Origin: Cyclobacteriaceae bacterium
GTDB lineage: Bacteria; Bacteroidota; Bacteroidia; Cytophagales; Cyclobacteriaceae
NCBI GenBank assembly: GCA_023151255.1
Contig: JAKLJG010000004.1
Span: 245,388 to 309,387, forward strand
Reading direction: 5' to 3'
DNA length: 64,000 bases
Positions within the stretch are counted from its first letter, which is position 1, and the number at the start of each line of letters is the position of its first letter. The notes beneath the pieces are model-generated. The model did not search any database and was not told where the DNA came from. It saw only the letters and a program-made list of their open reading frames with translations. This document shows, one piece after another, positions 25,935 through 34,721 of the stretch. The position numbers and the translations under genes were made by a program.

Positions 25935-28040
25935 TTAGGCTATGCGGCTCCAGTTCATTGCTGAGTTTCTAAACAGTTCAACCTGATCACGGATTACTTT
26001 GTTTTCAGGTTTGCTTAACGTAGGGTCATCGGCTAAGATGCTCAGTGCGGCTTCGCGTGCCTTTTGCAGCACCTTACCATCTTTGCTTAAATCAGCAATC
26101 AGCAAATCAAGTATGCCGCTTTGCTGCGTGCCCATTAAATCGCCCGGTCCACGCAGCTGTAAATCAACCTCGGCTATTTCAAAGCCGTTGTTGGTGCGCA
26201 CCATGGTGTCAATTCGTTTTTTCGACTCGGCCGAAAGTTTAAAATCAGTCATCAACAGGCAATACGATTGATCAGCCCCTCTTCCCACGCGCCCGCGCAA
26301 TTGATGTAATTGTGAAAGACCAAACCGCTCGGCATTTTCAATAACCATCACCGAAGCATTGGGTACATCCACACCCACCTCAATCACTGTAGTGGCTACC
26401 ATAATTTTTGTTTCACCTTTTACAAACCGCCTCATCTCATAATCCTTGGCTTCCGGTTTCATTTTGCCGTGCACAATACTAACGGCAACATCCGGAAAAG
26501 CACGGCAAACACTTTCATAGCCGTCCATCAGGTGTTTTAAGTCAAGTTTTTCAGACTCGTCTATCAGCGGATAAACGATGTAAACTTGTCTGCCCTGATC
26601 CATTTGCTCTTTCAAAAATCCGTTTACCTGCAGCCGGTGTGAATCGTACCGATGAATGGTTTTGATGGGCTTTCTTCCCGCAGGCAGTTCATCAATAACT
26701 GAAACATCCAGATCGCCATACAAGGTCATGGCCAGGGTTCGCGGGATTGGGGTGGCCGTCATCACCAGTACATGCGGAAGAACTTCCGAATTTTTACCCC
26801 AGAGTTTTGACCGCTGCGCTACACCAAACCGATGTTGTTCATCTACAATAGCCAGTCCGAGTTTATTGAACTTTACTTCTTCTTCAATGAGCGCATGGGT
26901 GCCAATGAGTATTTTCAATGTTCCATTCTGAAGACCGGCATGAATGGAGTTGCGATCGGATTTTTTAGTTGAGCCTGTTAACAAAGCGATTGTTATCTTC
27001 ATTTGATCAGCATAACGCTTCAGGTTATTGTAGTGCTGTTGGGCAAGAATTTCCGTTGGTGCCATTAATGCACACTGCACACCACCGCCAATGGCAAGGA
27101 GCATGCACACAAACGCCACAATGGTTTTACCACTGCCTACATCGCCCTGGAGCAAGCGGTTCATCTGCTTTCCTGATCGCATGTCAGTGTAGATTTCGCG
27201 GATTACTTTTTTTTGGGCGCCTGTTAACGGGAAGGGAAGAAATTCATTATAAAACTTCGTGAGCAACGCAGCATCATTAAACACATAGCCCTGCGATTTC
27301 TCCTGCCTGACCAGCTTGAGCATCAGCAGCCGTAACTGAATGTAAAATAACTCTTCAAACTTAAGGCGCTGACTGGCTTTAGTTAGCAACTCATGATCTT
27401 TTGGAAAGTGGATATTAAATAGTGCGATACGCTTATCAATCAGGTGGTGTTGCTTAAGCAGGTAATCGGGCAGCGTTTCGCGTATTTTATCGTTGGCCAG
27501 CAGCAAGAGCTCGCGCTGCAATTTTGAGATAACCTTGCTGTCGATGTATTTTGCCCGCAGTTTTTCGGTTAGCGGATAAACAGGTTGAAGGTATCCGGTT
27601 TTTGTGTTAGCTTCTGTTTGCGGCTCAAATTCGGGATGAGCCATACTGAATTTTTTTCCGTACCGCACGGGTGAACCAAATACCACATACGGTACACCCG
27701 CTTTAAGCTTATCCTGCACCCATCGAATTCCCTGAAACCAAACCAACTCCATTTTTCCGGTTTCATCTTCCGCATAAGCTACCAGCCTGCGTTTACTTCC
27801 TGCGCCCACAAGTTCCTTTCCGGTAAGAGTGATAACCACCTGTACGGATGGCATCTCTTCCGTGAGTTCTGCAATTTTGTAAAAGCGAGTTCGATCCTCG
27901 TACCGGAACGGGTAATGTTGAAGTAAATCGCCAAAGGTAAAAATGGAAAGCTCTTTGTTAAGCAAAGCCGCACGCTGCGGGCCAACACCTTTCAGGTATT
28001 CAACCGGTGTATCAAAAAACCTTCTGGCGCCAGCCTCCAT
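25935..28040 (-). CDS. recG: ATP-dependent DNA helicase RecG
   Basis: 701 residues, the normal length. N-terminal wedge/OB region (about 1-220) with KGVGPQRAALLNKE, then a superfamily 2 helicase: Walker A LLQGDVGSGKTIVAF, DEQH box IVDEQHRFGV, motif III TATPIPRTLAM, and the C-terminal helicase half with QLHQLRGRVGRG. RecG remodels stalled replication forks and Holliday junctions. Start ATG 28040. The gene is followed by the Y_Y_Y protein gene after 29 bp, with its own promoter. Confidence 0.95.
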   Translation of the reverse strand: MEAGARRFFDTPVEYLKGVGPQRAALLNKELSIFTFGDLLQHYPFRYEDRTRFYKIAELTEEMPSVQVVITLTGKELVGAGSKRRLVAYAEDETGKMELVWFQGIRWVQDKLKAGVPYVVFGSPVRYGKKFSMAHPEFEPQTEANTKTGYLQPVYPLTEKLRAKYIDSKVISKLQRELLLLANDKIRETLPDYLLKQHHLIDKRIALFNIHFPKDHELLTKASQRLKFEELFYIQLRLLMLKLVRQEKSQGYVFNDAALLTKFYNEFLPFPLTGAQKKVIREIYTDMRSGKQMNRLLQGDVGSGKTIVAFVCMLLAIGGGVQCALMAPTEILAQQHYNNLKRYADQMKITIALLTGSTKKSDRNSIHAGLQNGTLKILIGTHALIEEEVKFNKLGLAIVDEQHRFGVAQRSKLWGKNSEVLPHVLVMTATPIPRTLAMTLYGDLDVSVIDELPAGRKPIKTIHRYDSHRLQVNGFLKEQMDQGRQVYIVYPLIDESEKLDLKHLMDGYESVCRAFPDVAVSIVHGKMKPEAKDYEMRRFVKGETKIMVATTVIEVGVDVPNASVMVIENAERFGLSQLHQLRGRVGRGADQSYCLLMTDFKLSAESKKRIDTMVRTNNGFEIAEVDLQLRGPGDLMGTQQSGILDLLIADLSKDGKVLQKAREAALSILADDPTLSKPENKVIRDQVELFRNSAMNWSRIA

Positions 28041-28121
28041 TGCTAAGGAATTTCACGGAAAGTTAATGGAGAACCCTGATTAAACCATTTGCCCTCTGCT
28101 CACTCTACATACTTTGGTTAC

Positions 28122-28129
28122 TATCTTTG
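28122..28129 (+). promoter_or_regulatory. -7 element (TATCTTTG) ahead of the 90-residue protein gene
   Basis: Perfect TAnnTTTG 20 bases before ATG 28150. No TTG sits at the usual 17-23 base distance upstream, so confidence is moderate. Confidence 0.45.
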
Positions 28130-28149
28130 TAATTCTGTAATTAACGTTT

Positions 28150-28422
28150 ATGAAAGTTGGCCCTCAATCGTATCGCGGAATTGAATTTGTGTGTCTTGAC
28201 GATCTTCCTGCCAGCCAGCAAATCCTTTTAAAGAGTTCGCCTGATTTTCCGGAGCGTATCAAAATCCTCATCAACAACAAGACCGTTGAAAACTGTGTTC
28301 AGTACAAAGACTATGAACAGTGGTTTTATGCGGTGTATAAGCGTTCGGTTGCCCCTGCCGAAAGCCTGAGCCTGCAAACGGCTGAACGCATTGGGGTAAA
28401 CCTTGCCTTTGATAAAGCTTAA
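28150..28422 (+). CDS. Conserved hypothetical protein, 90 residues
   Basis: Soluble 90-residue protein with no signal or membrane segment. No domain recognised; the chain has a mixed helix/strand look with QWFYAVYKRSVAP near residue 57. A good promoter element upstream and a stop directly at the convergent glyoxalase-fold gene suggest it is real. It overlaps that gene by 4 bp at the ends. Confidence 0.6.
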   Translation: MKVGPQSYRGIEFVCLDDLPASQQILLKSSPDFPERIKILINNKTVENCVQYKDYEQWFYAVYKRSVAPAESLSLQTAERIGVNLAFDKA

Positions 28423-28814
28423 GCGGGCCAGATGCCCTTATCAGGAACTATCTCCAATACATTGCCTTCAGAATCTTCAAAATAGAACGACTCCTTGCCG
28501 CTTTGCCACACTACCTTGTCGGTAATTGCTATTCCTTTTGAAGTAATCCATGCTTTGGCGTGTTCATAATCCTGTTCGCTTACTTCAAACGCCACATGTT
28601 GTTTGCCTACACCGTAATGCGGTGGCGGGCTGGATTTTAATTTTGAATCAGCGGGATTGAACAGCAACAATACCGAAGTGCCGGCTTTAAAAAAGGCGTG
28701 CTTTCCGGGCACATAAGCAATCAACGGAAGTTGAAGCACCGACTGATAGAAGTGTTTAGCCCGCTCCAGGTTAACAACATACAGGCACGTTTCTTTTATC
28801 TGCTTAAAATTCAT
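28419..28814 (-). CDS. VOC family (glyoxalase/bleomycin resistance fold) protein
   Basis: About 131 residues from ATG 28814. The two beta-alpha-beta-beta-beta units expected for the vicinal oxygen chelate fold are seen, with TCLYVVNLERAKHFYQSVL at the start, HVAFEV in the middle and SFYFEDSEGNVLEIVPD at the end. The E/H metal positions fit. Function is unknown. The ATG overlaps the stop of the nitronate monooxygenase gene (ATGA), so the two are coupled. Confidence 0.8.
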   Translation of the reverse strand: MNFKQIKETCLYVVNLERAKHFYQSVLQLPLIAYVPGKHAFFKAGTSVLLLFNPADSKLKSSPPPHYGVGKQHVAFEVSEQDYEHAKAWITSKGIAITDKVVWQSGKESFYFEDSEGNVLEIVPDKGIWPA

Positions 28815-29770
28815 TGGCGGGCCGGATTGCACAAGGCATTTTTTAGTGCGAGGTACTCGGTCCACATGGCGTTCAAAATTTCGGCTGCCGGCCTAATCTC
28901 GTTAATTGCTGCGGCCACCTGGCCGATTTCCAGCTCACCTTCATTCAGGTCGCCCTCAAACATGCCCTTTTTTGCCCGGGCTCGACCTAAAAGTTTTTTC
29001 AATTCATCAGCCGATGCACCCCGTTGTTCAGCTTCGGCTACCTGCTGGTAAAATTTATTTTTTATTAGCCGTACAGGAGTTAATTGCTTTAAGGTGAGGA
29101 TGGTGTCGCCTTCACCGGCCTCAACAATTCTCTGTTTAAAGTTTTCGTGAATAGACGCTTCCACACTGGCGGCAAACCGGCTGCCCACCTGAACGCCCTC
29201 GGCACCCAGCGCCTCAGCAGCCAGTATGCCGCGGCCACTGGCAATGCCTCCTGCAGCCAGCAGGGGTATTGAAACCGCATCGCGTACAAGCGGTATCAAA
29301 ACAAACGTGGTTGTCTCTTCCCTTCCATTATGTCCGCCCGCTTCGAAGCCTTCGGCCACTACGGCATCAACGCCAGCCTGCTGAGCCTTTTTGGCAAACT
29401 TTACGCTGGAAACTACATGAACTACGGTAACACCTTTATCTTTCAGGTAGGGCGTCCACGCAGAGGGATTTCCGGCAGAAGTGAAAACTATCCGAACCCC
29501 CTCCTCTAAAATGATGGACATCAATTTATCAATATCAGGATAAAGCAGGGGTACGTTTACGCCAAACGGTTTGGCAGTTGCCCGTTTACATTTTTGTATG
29601 TGCTCACGAAGCACCTCGGGGTACATCGATCCTGCACCAAGCAAGCCGAGCCCTCCGGCATTGCTGACGGCCGAAGCCAGCCTCCACCCGCTGGTCCATA
29701 CCATGCCGGCCTGAATTACGGGTACATCAATATCAAACAACTGTGTAATCCGGTTATTGTATCGTTCCAT
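28811..29770 (-). CDS. Nitronate monooxygenase (2-nitropropane dioxygenase-like)
   Basis: About 319 residues from ATG 29770. TIM-barrel flavoprotein; QAGMVWTSGW near the start, VAEGFEAGGHNGRE (phosphate-binding loop and catalytic His) and PLLAAGGIASGRGI with EGVQVGSRF (FMN binding) are typical. It oxidises alkyl nitronates, or acts on other flavin-dependent substrates. Coupled to the downstream VOC gene. Confidence 0.85.
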   Translation of the reverse strand: MERYNNRITQLFDIDVPVIQAGMVWTSGWRLASAVSNAGGLGLLGAGSMYPEVLREHIQKCKRATAKPFGVNVPLLYPDIDKLMSIILEEGVRIVFTSAGNPSAWTPYLKDKGVTVVHVVSSVKFAKKAQQAGVDAVVAEGFEAGGHNGREETTTFVLIPLVRDAVSIPLLAAGGIASGRGILAAEALGAEGVQVGSRFAASVEASIHENFKQRIVEAGEGDTILTLKQLTPVRLIKNKFYQQVAEAEQRGASADELKKLLGRARAKKGMFEGDLNEGELEIGQVAAAINEIRPAAEILNAMWTEYLALKNALCNPARQ

Positions 29771-30125
29771 TACTGCTGAAAATACCAAATACCGCCTGAA
29801 ATGAAGTTCTATCGTTCTGAATATCTGAATCTTATTTTAAATAGGTACCATACAATACCCGGATTTAGTTTTCCACAAAGAAACGATTGATCTTATCTTG
29901 CGCAATTAACTGTATATCAATTGTTTAACTGTAAACATTCCGGTAATGTGGACAACTGTGCTTTTTTGTGGATTTCTTTTTTGCAGATTTTAGCCCATTT
30001 TCTAAGTGCCTGAATTTTAGACATTTTGCCGTTTATCAAATATGTTGTCTTTCCTTGTTTGAACAGGGCTATGGGCAGTTATAAATTGGGAACAAGTTTT
30101 GCACCTTAGCCGTTACTCAAAGCTG
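29771..30125. other. Intergenic region, about 355 bases
   Basis: AT-rich divergent gap between the nitronate monooxygenase and TlpA-like genes. No coding sequence or RNA gene is seen. It holds a possible promoter for the plus strand: AAGTTTTG at 30094-30101 followed by CACC, or TTG 30059-30061 with TAAATTGG 30082-30089 after a 20-base spacer. Confidence 0.4.
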
Positions 30126-30599
30126 ATGAAATACATATTGTTGCCCATTTTGATTGCCTGTTCGCTGGCAACCTATGCACAAAACGCGAGTATCATTAAG
30201 TTGCCCCAGTTGCAGCAAATGATGGCCCAGAAGGCCGACCATATTAAGGTTATTAACTTTTGGGCTACCTGGTGTGCCCCGTGTGTGAAAGAAATTCCCC
30301 TGTTTGAAAAACTGGGGCAGGAGCGCCCCGATGTTAAGATTACCCTCGTGAGCATGGATTTGGACCTGGATCCAAACCCCGAAAAAGTTTACCGGTTTAT
30401 CGCACGTAAAAAACTGCAGTCGGAAGTGGTGATACTGGACGAAAAAGACCCGAACATCTACATCAACCAGATTGACAAAAACTGGTCAGGTGCCATTCCG
30501 GCTACCCTCATTATTAACAGCCGAACCGGTAAAAGAAAATTTGTTGAAAAGGAGCTTCACGAAGGAGAACTTGAAAAACTTATTGCCGAACTAGAATAA
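30126..30599 (+). CDS. TlpA-like thioredoxin-fold protein
   Basis: 157 residues from ATG 30126; TTG 30099 is less likely. Signal peptide (about 1-18, ends TYA before QNA). The thioredoxin motif WCAPC lies near residue 48 in NFWATWCAPCVKEIPLFE, and a cis-Pro strand follows at GAIPATLIIN. It should reduce or shuffle disulphides in the periplasm. The peroxiredoxin-like gene follows after 26 bp, likely in the same unit. Confidence 0.85.
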   Translation: MKYILLPILIACSLATYAQNASIIKLPQLQQMMAQKADHIKVINFWATWCAPCVKEIPLFEKLGQERPDVKITLVSMDLDLDPNPEKVYRFIARKKLQSEVVILDEKDPNIYINQIDKNWSGAIPATLIINSRTGKRKFVEKELHEGELEKLIAELE

Positions 30600-30625
30600 A
30601 ACGTTAAACCAAAAACCAACTAAAT

Positions 30626-31237
30626 ATGATTAGAACATTGCTTACTGCCGTTGCTTGTATAGTCCTGTTAACAGCCGGGGTCCCGGTTAAATCGGGATAT
30701 GATGTTGGCGACAAGGTAGCCGACTTTAAACTTAAAAATGTGGATGGAAAGATGGTGGCGCTATCCGATTACAAAAACGCAAAAGGCGTTATCGTAATTT
30801 TTGATTGCAACACCTGTCCGTATTCGAAGGCCTACAATGAGCGCATCATAGCCTTAAACAAAAAATACGCAGGTCAAGGCTTTCCGGTAGTGGCCATTCA
30901 ACCCAACGACCCGACTATCTCACCCGGTGATTCATTTGATGAAATGAAAAAACTGGCTGAGAAGAAAGGGTATGATTTCCCGTACCTGTTTGATGAAACA
31001 CAAGTTGTTTCCAAAACCTTTGGAGCTACCAATACACCCCATGTTTTTCTGTTAAAAAAAGAGGGCACCGATTTTAAAGTAGTTTACATCGGGGCAATTG
31101 ACGATAATGCCAAGGACGCTTCGGCTGTTTCCAAAAAATATGTTGAGGAAGCCATCGATGCCATTTCCAATGGCGGCACAATAACTACCAACAAAACCAA
31201 AGCCATCGGCTGCACCATTAAATGGAAGAATGCCTGA
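30626..31237 (+). CDS. Exported peroxiredoxin/thioredoxin-like protein (AhpC/TSA type)
   Basis: 203 residues with a signal peptide (1-22). The AhpC/TSA fold is seen: VGDKVADFKLKNVDGKMVAL, then FDCNTCPYSKAYNERI where the peroxidatic position and second Cys form CNTC, and TNTPHVFLLKK with the cis-Pro. It may detoxify peroxides or serve as a reductase partner of the TlpA-like protein upstream. A strong terminator follows at 31261. Confidence 0.75.
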   Translation: MIRTLLTAVACIVLLTAGVPVKSGYDVGDKVADFKLKNVDGKMVALSDYKNAKGVIVIFDCNTCPYSKAYNERIIALNKKYAGQGFPVVAIQPNDPTISPGDSFDEMKKLAEKKGYDFPYLFDETQVVSKTFGATNTPHVFLLKKEGTDFKVVYIGAIDDNAKDASAVSKKYVEEAIDAISNGGTITTNKTKAIGCTIKWKNA

Positions 31238-31260
31238 TTAATTTACTCCACTGAATTACT

Positions 31261-31292
31261 AAAAACCCCGCCACCTGGTGCGGGGTTTTTTA
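31261..31292 (+). terminator. Rho-independent terminator
   Basis: AACCCCGC (31264-31271) and GCGGGGTT (31280-31287) form a perfect stem with an 8-base loop, followed by a run of six T. It ends the TlpA-like/peroxiredoxin unit just before the DUF4153 gene. Confidence 0.85.
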
Positions 31293-31305
31293 TTACCTTC
31301 CCTTC

Positions 31306-33069
31306 ATGAAACTTCCCTCCATACAAGCCCTGGTAGCCGGTTCATTAAACGTTGCCAAACGATTTCCTCTTGAATTGACTGCCGCGCTGGCAGGCACGGT
31401 TTGCGCCATGTTGCTTTTTGAAGAAGCTTATCCTGAAAATGAAGAACAACTCATCCTGCTGTTGTTATGCAGTAACTTGGCACTCACATTATTTCTATCG
31501 ATCTCTGTTTTTACAGAATCCCGTCAACTTGCTCCAGCCGGTCGATTTGCCTTAAAGATGGCCGGTGTTGTGCTCATGATTATCATATTCTTTTCGTTGG
31601 ATCCGATTTCAGATGAAACCAACATCTTCCGGTTTGTATTTCTGGCCGCAGCCTTTCATCTGCTGGTTTCATTCGCCCCATTTATCTATCGGGGCTCCAT
31701 GGAGGGGTTCTGGGAATACAACATGCGGATTTTCCTGCGTATTCTTACAGCAGGCCTGTATAGCACCGTGCTTTATGCCGGTTTAGCAATAGCTTTACTT
31801 AGTGCTGATGCCTTGTTTGATCTTAAAATCCAATCCGAAATTTACGGCCATTTATTTGCCCTTATATTCGGACTTTTTAATACAACTTTTTTTCTTGCCG
31901 GCTTGCCCTCCGACTGGAAAAACCTGGAGGACCCGCAGCCTTATCCGAAAGGATTAAAAATTTTTACCCAGTATGTGCTCATTCCACTGGCCACCATATA
32001 CCTGGGTATTTTACTTGCTTACGAAGGTAAACTGATTATCGAGTGGTCTTTGCCGAAAGGTTTAGTTGCCACACTTGTATTGGGTTATGCCGTGTACGGT
32101 ATGCTGTCCATCCTGCTGGTACATCCGGTGCGGTTTGACCAGGGCAACCGCTGGATAATGACTTTTTCAAAATTCTTTTACCTCCTGCTTATACCGCTGA
32201 TTATTCTTTTAGGCTCTGCCGTATATCTTCGGGTTAATCAATACGGTGTAACCGAAAGCCGCTATGTTCTTATCGTTCTTAGCCTGTGGCTTACCGGCAT
32301 CACCATCTACTTTCTTTCCAGCCGGTTGCAAAACATCAAGGTTATACCCGTTAGCCTGTGCGTAGTAGCCTTATTGGCTGTTTGGGGACCACAAAGTGCA
32401 TCGGCTGTTTCCAGGCAATCGCAACTGAAGCGGTTGTTTACATTTTTTGAACAAAAAAATTCAGTCAACAATGGTAAACTTGTTCCACTTACCAATACAG
32501 CGGGAAGCGGAGAAGCGACTGAAATACTGCGTTACCTTGTTAACCGGCACGGCCCCGGTGTGCTGAGTGGCTATTTACTTCTTAATCCTGATTCGCTTAC
32601 CCGTTCGGCCGATACATTGAAATACCGCTATGCGCGGGAGTACGAACGCTTCGAACTGCTTAGACGTTACCTAAACCTCCAATACAGTTATGAAACGGCC
32701 CAAGAGATTCAATACTACTCAGCCGAAACCACTATTGGCGACAGCCTTTCCATTACCGGATACCGATATCTGGTTAAGGTACAATATCCTCTTTACTATT
32801 CCGATGCCCCCTATACCTGGAATGTTTACAAAACCGTGTTCAGCATCAACGGACAATCTTTTAAGGCAACTTTTGATTTGAATTCAATAGCGGAGCAAGT
32901 GATGAACAAGGCCTATGGTGAAGTCCGCTCCATCAAGGTGCCTTTGGGCGAGCTCTACTGCACAGACGAAGCAACCGGCCACCGGCTGATTATTGACTAC
33001 CTGAGTTTTAGGCTGGATAACGGGAAGCCCGAAATCCAGAATTTCAATGGTGTTCTTTTACTGCGGTAA
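31306..33069 (+). CDS. DUF4153 domain membrane protein
   Basis: 587 residues. The N-terminal 370 residues contain about ten to eleven membrane helices typical of DUF4153, and the C-terminal 200 residues form a soluble domain (from about 385) of unknown function. Substrate and role are unknown. It follows the terminator by 14 bp and has no obvious own promoter element. Confidence 0.75.
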   Translation: MKLPSIQALVAGSLNVAKRFPLELTAALAGTVCAMLLFEEAYPENEEQLILLLLCSNLALTLFLSISVFTESRQLAPAGRFALKMAGVVLMIIIFFSLDPISDETNIFRFVFLAAAFHLLVSFAPFIYRGSMEGFWEYNMRIFLRILTAGLYSTVLYAGLAIALLSADALFDLKIQSEIYGHLFALIFGLFNTTFFLAGLPSDWKNLEDPQPYPKGLKIFTQYVLIPLATIYLGILLAYEGKLIIEWSLPKGLVATLVLGYAVYGMLSILLVHPVRFDQGNRWIMTFSKFFYLLLIPLIILLGSAVYLRVNQYGVTESRYVLIVLSLWLTGITIYFLSSRLQNIKVIPVSLCVVALLAVWGPQSASAVSRQSQLKRLFTFFEQKNSVNNGKLVPLTNTAGSGEATEILRYLVNRHGPGVLSGYLLLNPDSLTRSADTLKYRYAREYERFELLRRYLNLQYSYETAQEIQYYSAETTIGDSLSITGYRYLVKVQYPLYYSDAPYTWNVYKTVFSINGQSFKATFDLNSIAEQVMNKAYGEVRSIKVPLGELYCTDEATGHRLIIDYLSFRLDNGKPEIQNFNGVLLLR

Positions 33070-33152
33070 CAGCTATAGAATTTAATTAAGTTTTAATCAG
33101 TTCATAGTATTATGGCAACCTTGCACCTTTAGCTTTCGGAAAATTAATTGCT

Positions 33153-34682
33153 ATGCGTAACCTCATCAGCTTGGTCGTTTTTATTTTCATTTTTGGATGC
33201 TCACCAAAAAAAGAAACCTATCCCGTATTGAACGAATCCGTATCGGGCTTGTATGATTCCGCGTTGGCCCCCTTCTATCACGGGGTGGCGTCAGGTGACC
33301 CGCTATCCGATCGGGTAGTAATCTGGACACGCGTTACACCACCGGATTCATTACCAAAAATTTCAGTCACCTGGGAAATATCCACCGACAAGGAATTTGC
33401 GTCCATTGTTAAATCGGATACCCTTAGCACCACACCTGCCCGCGATTATACCGTAAAAGTTGATGTAACCGGCTTGAACCCGGATAGGTATTACTACTAT
33501 CGCTTTAAAGCATTAAATGCCACCTCACCAACCGGGCGAACCAAAACCACGCCAACGGGCACACGCGACAGCCTTGTGTTTGCTGTGGTAAGCTGCAGCA
33601 ACTGGGAGTGGGGCTACTTCAACGCTTACGCCAGTATTGCCGACAAAAATGTGGATGCTGTTTTACACCTGGGCGATTACATTTATGAATATGGCGTTGG
33701 CCGTTATGGTGATACCACCATCGGCAGGTTTAATCTTCCCCCCTATGAGATTGTTTCACTGCAGGATTACCGCACCCGCCATTCGCTTTACCGGCTTGAT
33801 GCCGGCCTGCGCGCCATGAGTGCAGCCCATCCGCTCATCGCCATCTGGGATGACCATGAAGTGGCTAATAACACGTATAAGTCCGGAGCGCAGAATCACC
33901 AGCCCGATAAAGAAGGTGACTTTTTTGCACGAAGAGATGCGGCCCGCAAAGCGTATTACGAATGGATACCCATCCGCGAAAGCGATAAACACTACCGGTC
34001 GTTTGCATTCGGTCAGCTGGCTAGCTTGATTATGCTTGATGAACGCCTGGAGGGCCGCGATGAACCTCCGGCAACACCCGAAGAAGCACAACAACAGCGA
34101 TCCATGCTGGGCGAAGAGCAATTACAGTGGCTGCAGGACAACCTGAAAACCAATGCCCAATGGAAAGTAATCGGCAACCAGGTAATTTTTTCAGACCTCG
34201 ACTTGCGCGCAGTTTATCCGAAAATGCCGCGTAATCTTGACTCGTGGGACGGCTACCTGACGGAAAAAGAACAAATCAAGAATTTTATTCTTACCAATAA
34301 AATTAAGGACATCGTCTTTGTGACAGGCGATACGCATGCCGCCTGGGGTATAGAGGTGGCTACCGATGTAAGTAAAACCTATAATCCCAAAACCTCAGCA
34401 GGTGCTTTTGCGGTAGAGTTTGGCGCTACCAGCGTAACCTCAGCTAACGATAATGAATATAAAAGCACCGATACGGTGAAGATGATGGAGAAGGTTATGC
34501 TGGCCAATAATCCGCATATAAAATACCTCAACGACCGCGATCACGGGTACCTTCTTCTAACCCTCAAACCGGATAAAGCCAAAGCAGAATACTATTTTAT
34601 GGAAACACTTCGCCAGCCCGATAAGCGCGAACGACTTGAAAAAACACTCGAGGTGAGCAGGGGTTCAACCAAACTTAACTGA
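33153..34682 (+). CDS. PhoD-like alkaline phosphatase, lipoprotein
   Basis: 509 residues. Lipobox in FIFGCSPKK (C16). An N-terminal beta-sandwich (about 35-130) precedes the PhoD-type metallophosphatase domain with HLGDYIYEYG, WDDHEVANN and FVTGDTHAAW, which carry the metal ligands. Typical PhoD is Tat-exported; here a lipoprotein signal replaces the twin-arginine signal. It should hydrolyse phosphate mono- or diesters outside the cytoplasm. Confidence 0.85.
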   Translation: MRNLISLVVFIFIFGCSPKKETYPVLNESVSGLYDSALAPFYHGVASGDPLSDRVVIWTRVTPPDSLPKISVTWEISTDKEFASIVKSDTLSTTPARDYTVKVDVTGLNPDRYYYYRFKALNATSPTGRTKTTPTGTRDSLVFAVVSCSNWEWGYFNAYASIADKNVDAVLHLGDYIYEYGVGRYGDTTIGRFNLPPYEIVSLQDYRTRHSLYRLDAGLRAMSAAHPLIAIWDDHEVANNTYKSGAQNHQPDKEGDFFARRDAARKAYYEWIPIRESDKHYRSFAFGQLASLIMLDERLEGRDEPPATPEEAQQQRSMLGEEQLQWLQDNLKTNAQWKVIGNQVIFSDLDLRAVYPKMPRNLDSWDGYLTEKEQIKNFILTNKIKDIVFVTGDTHAAWGIEVATDVSKTYNPKTSAGAFAVEFGATSVTSANDNEYKSTDTVKMMEKVMLANNPHIKYLNDRDHGYLLLTLKPDKAKAEYYFMETLRQPDKRERLEKTLEVSRGSTKLN

Positions 34683-34721
34683 ACCCTTCCTATTATGGCC
34701 GGGGTTTCCTAAGTTGCCCTC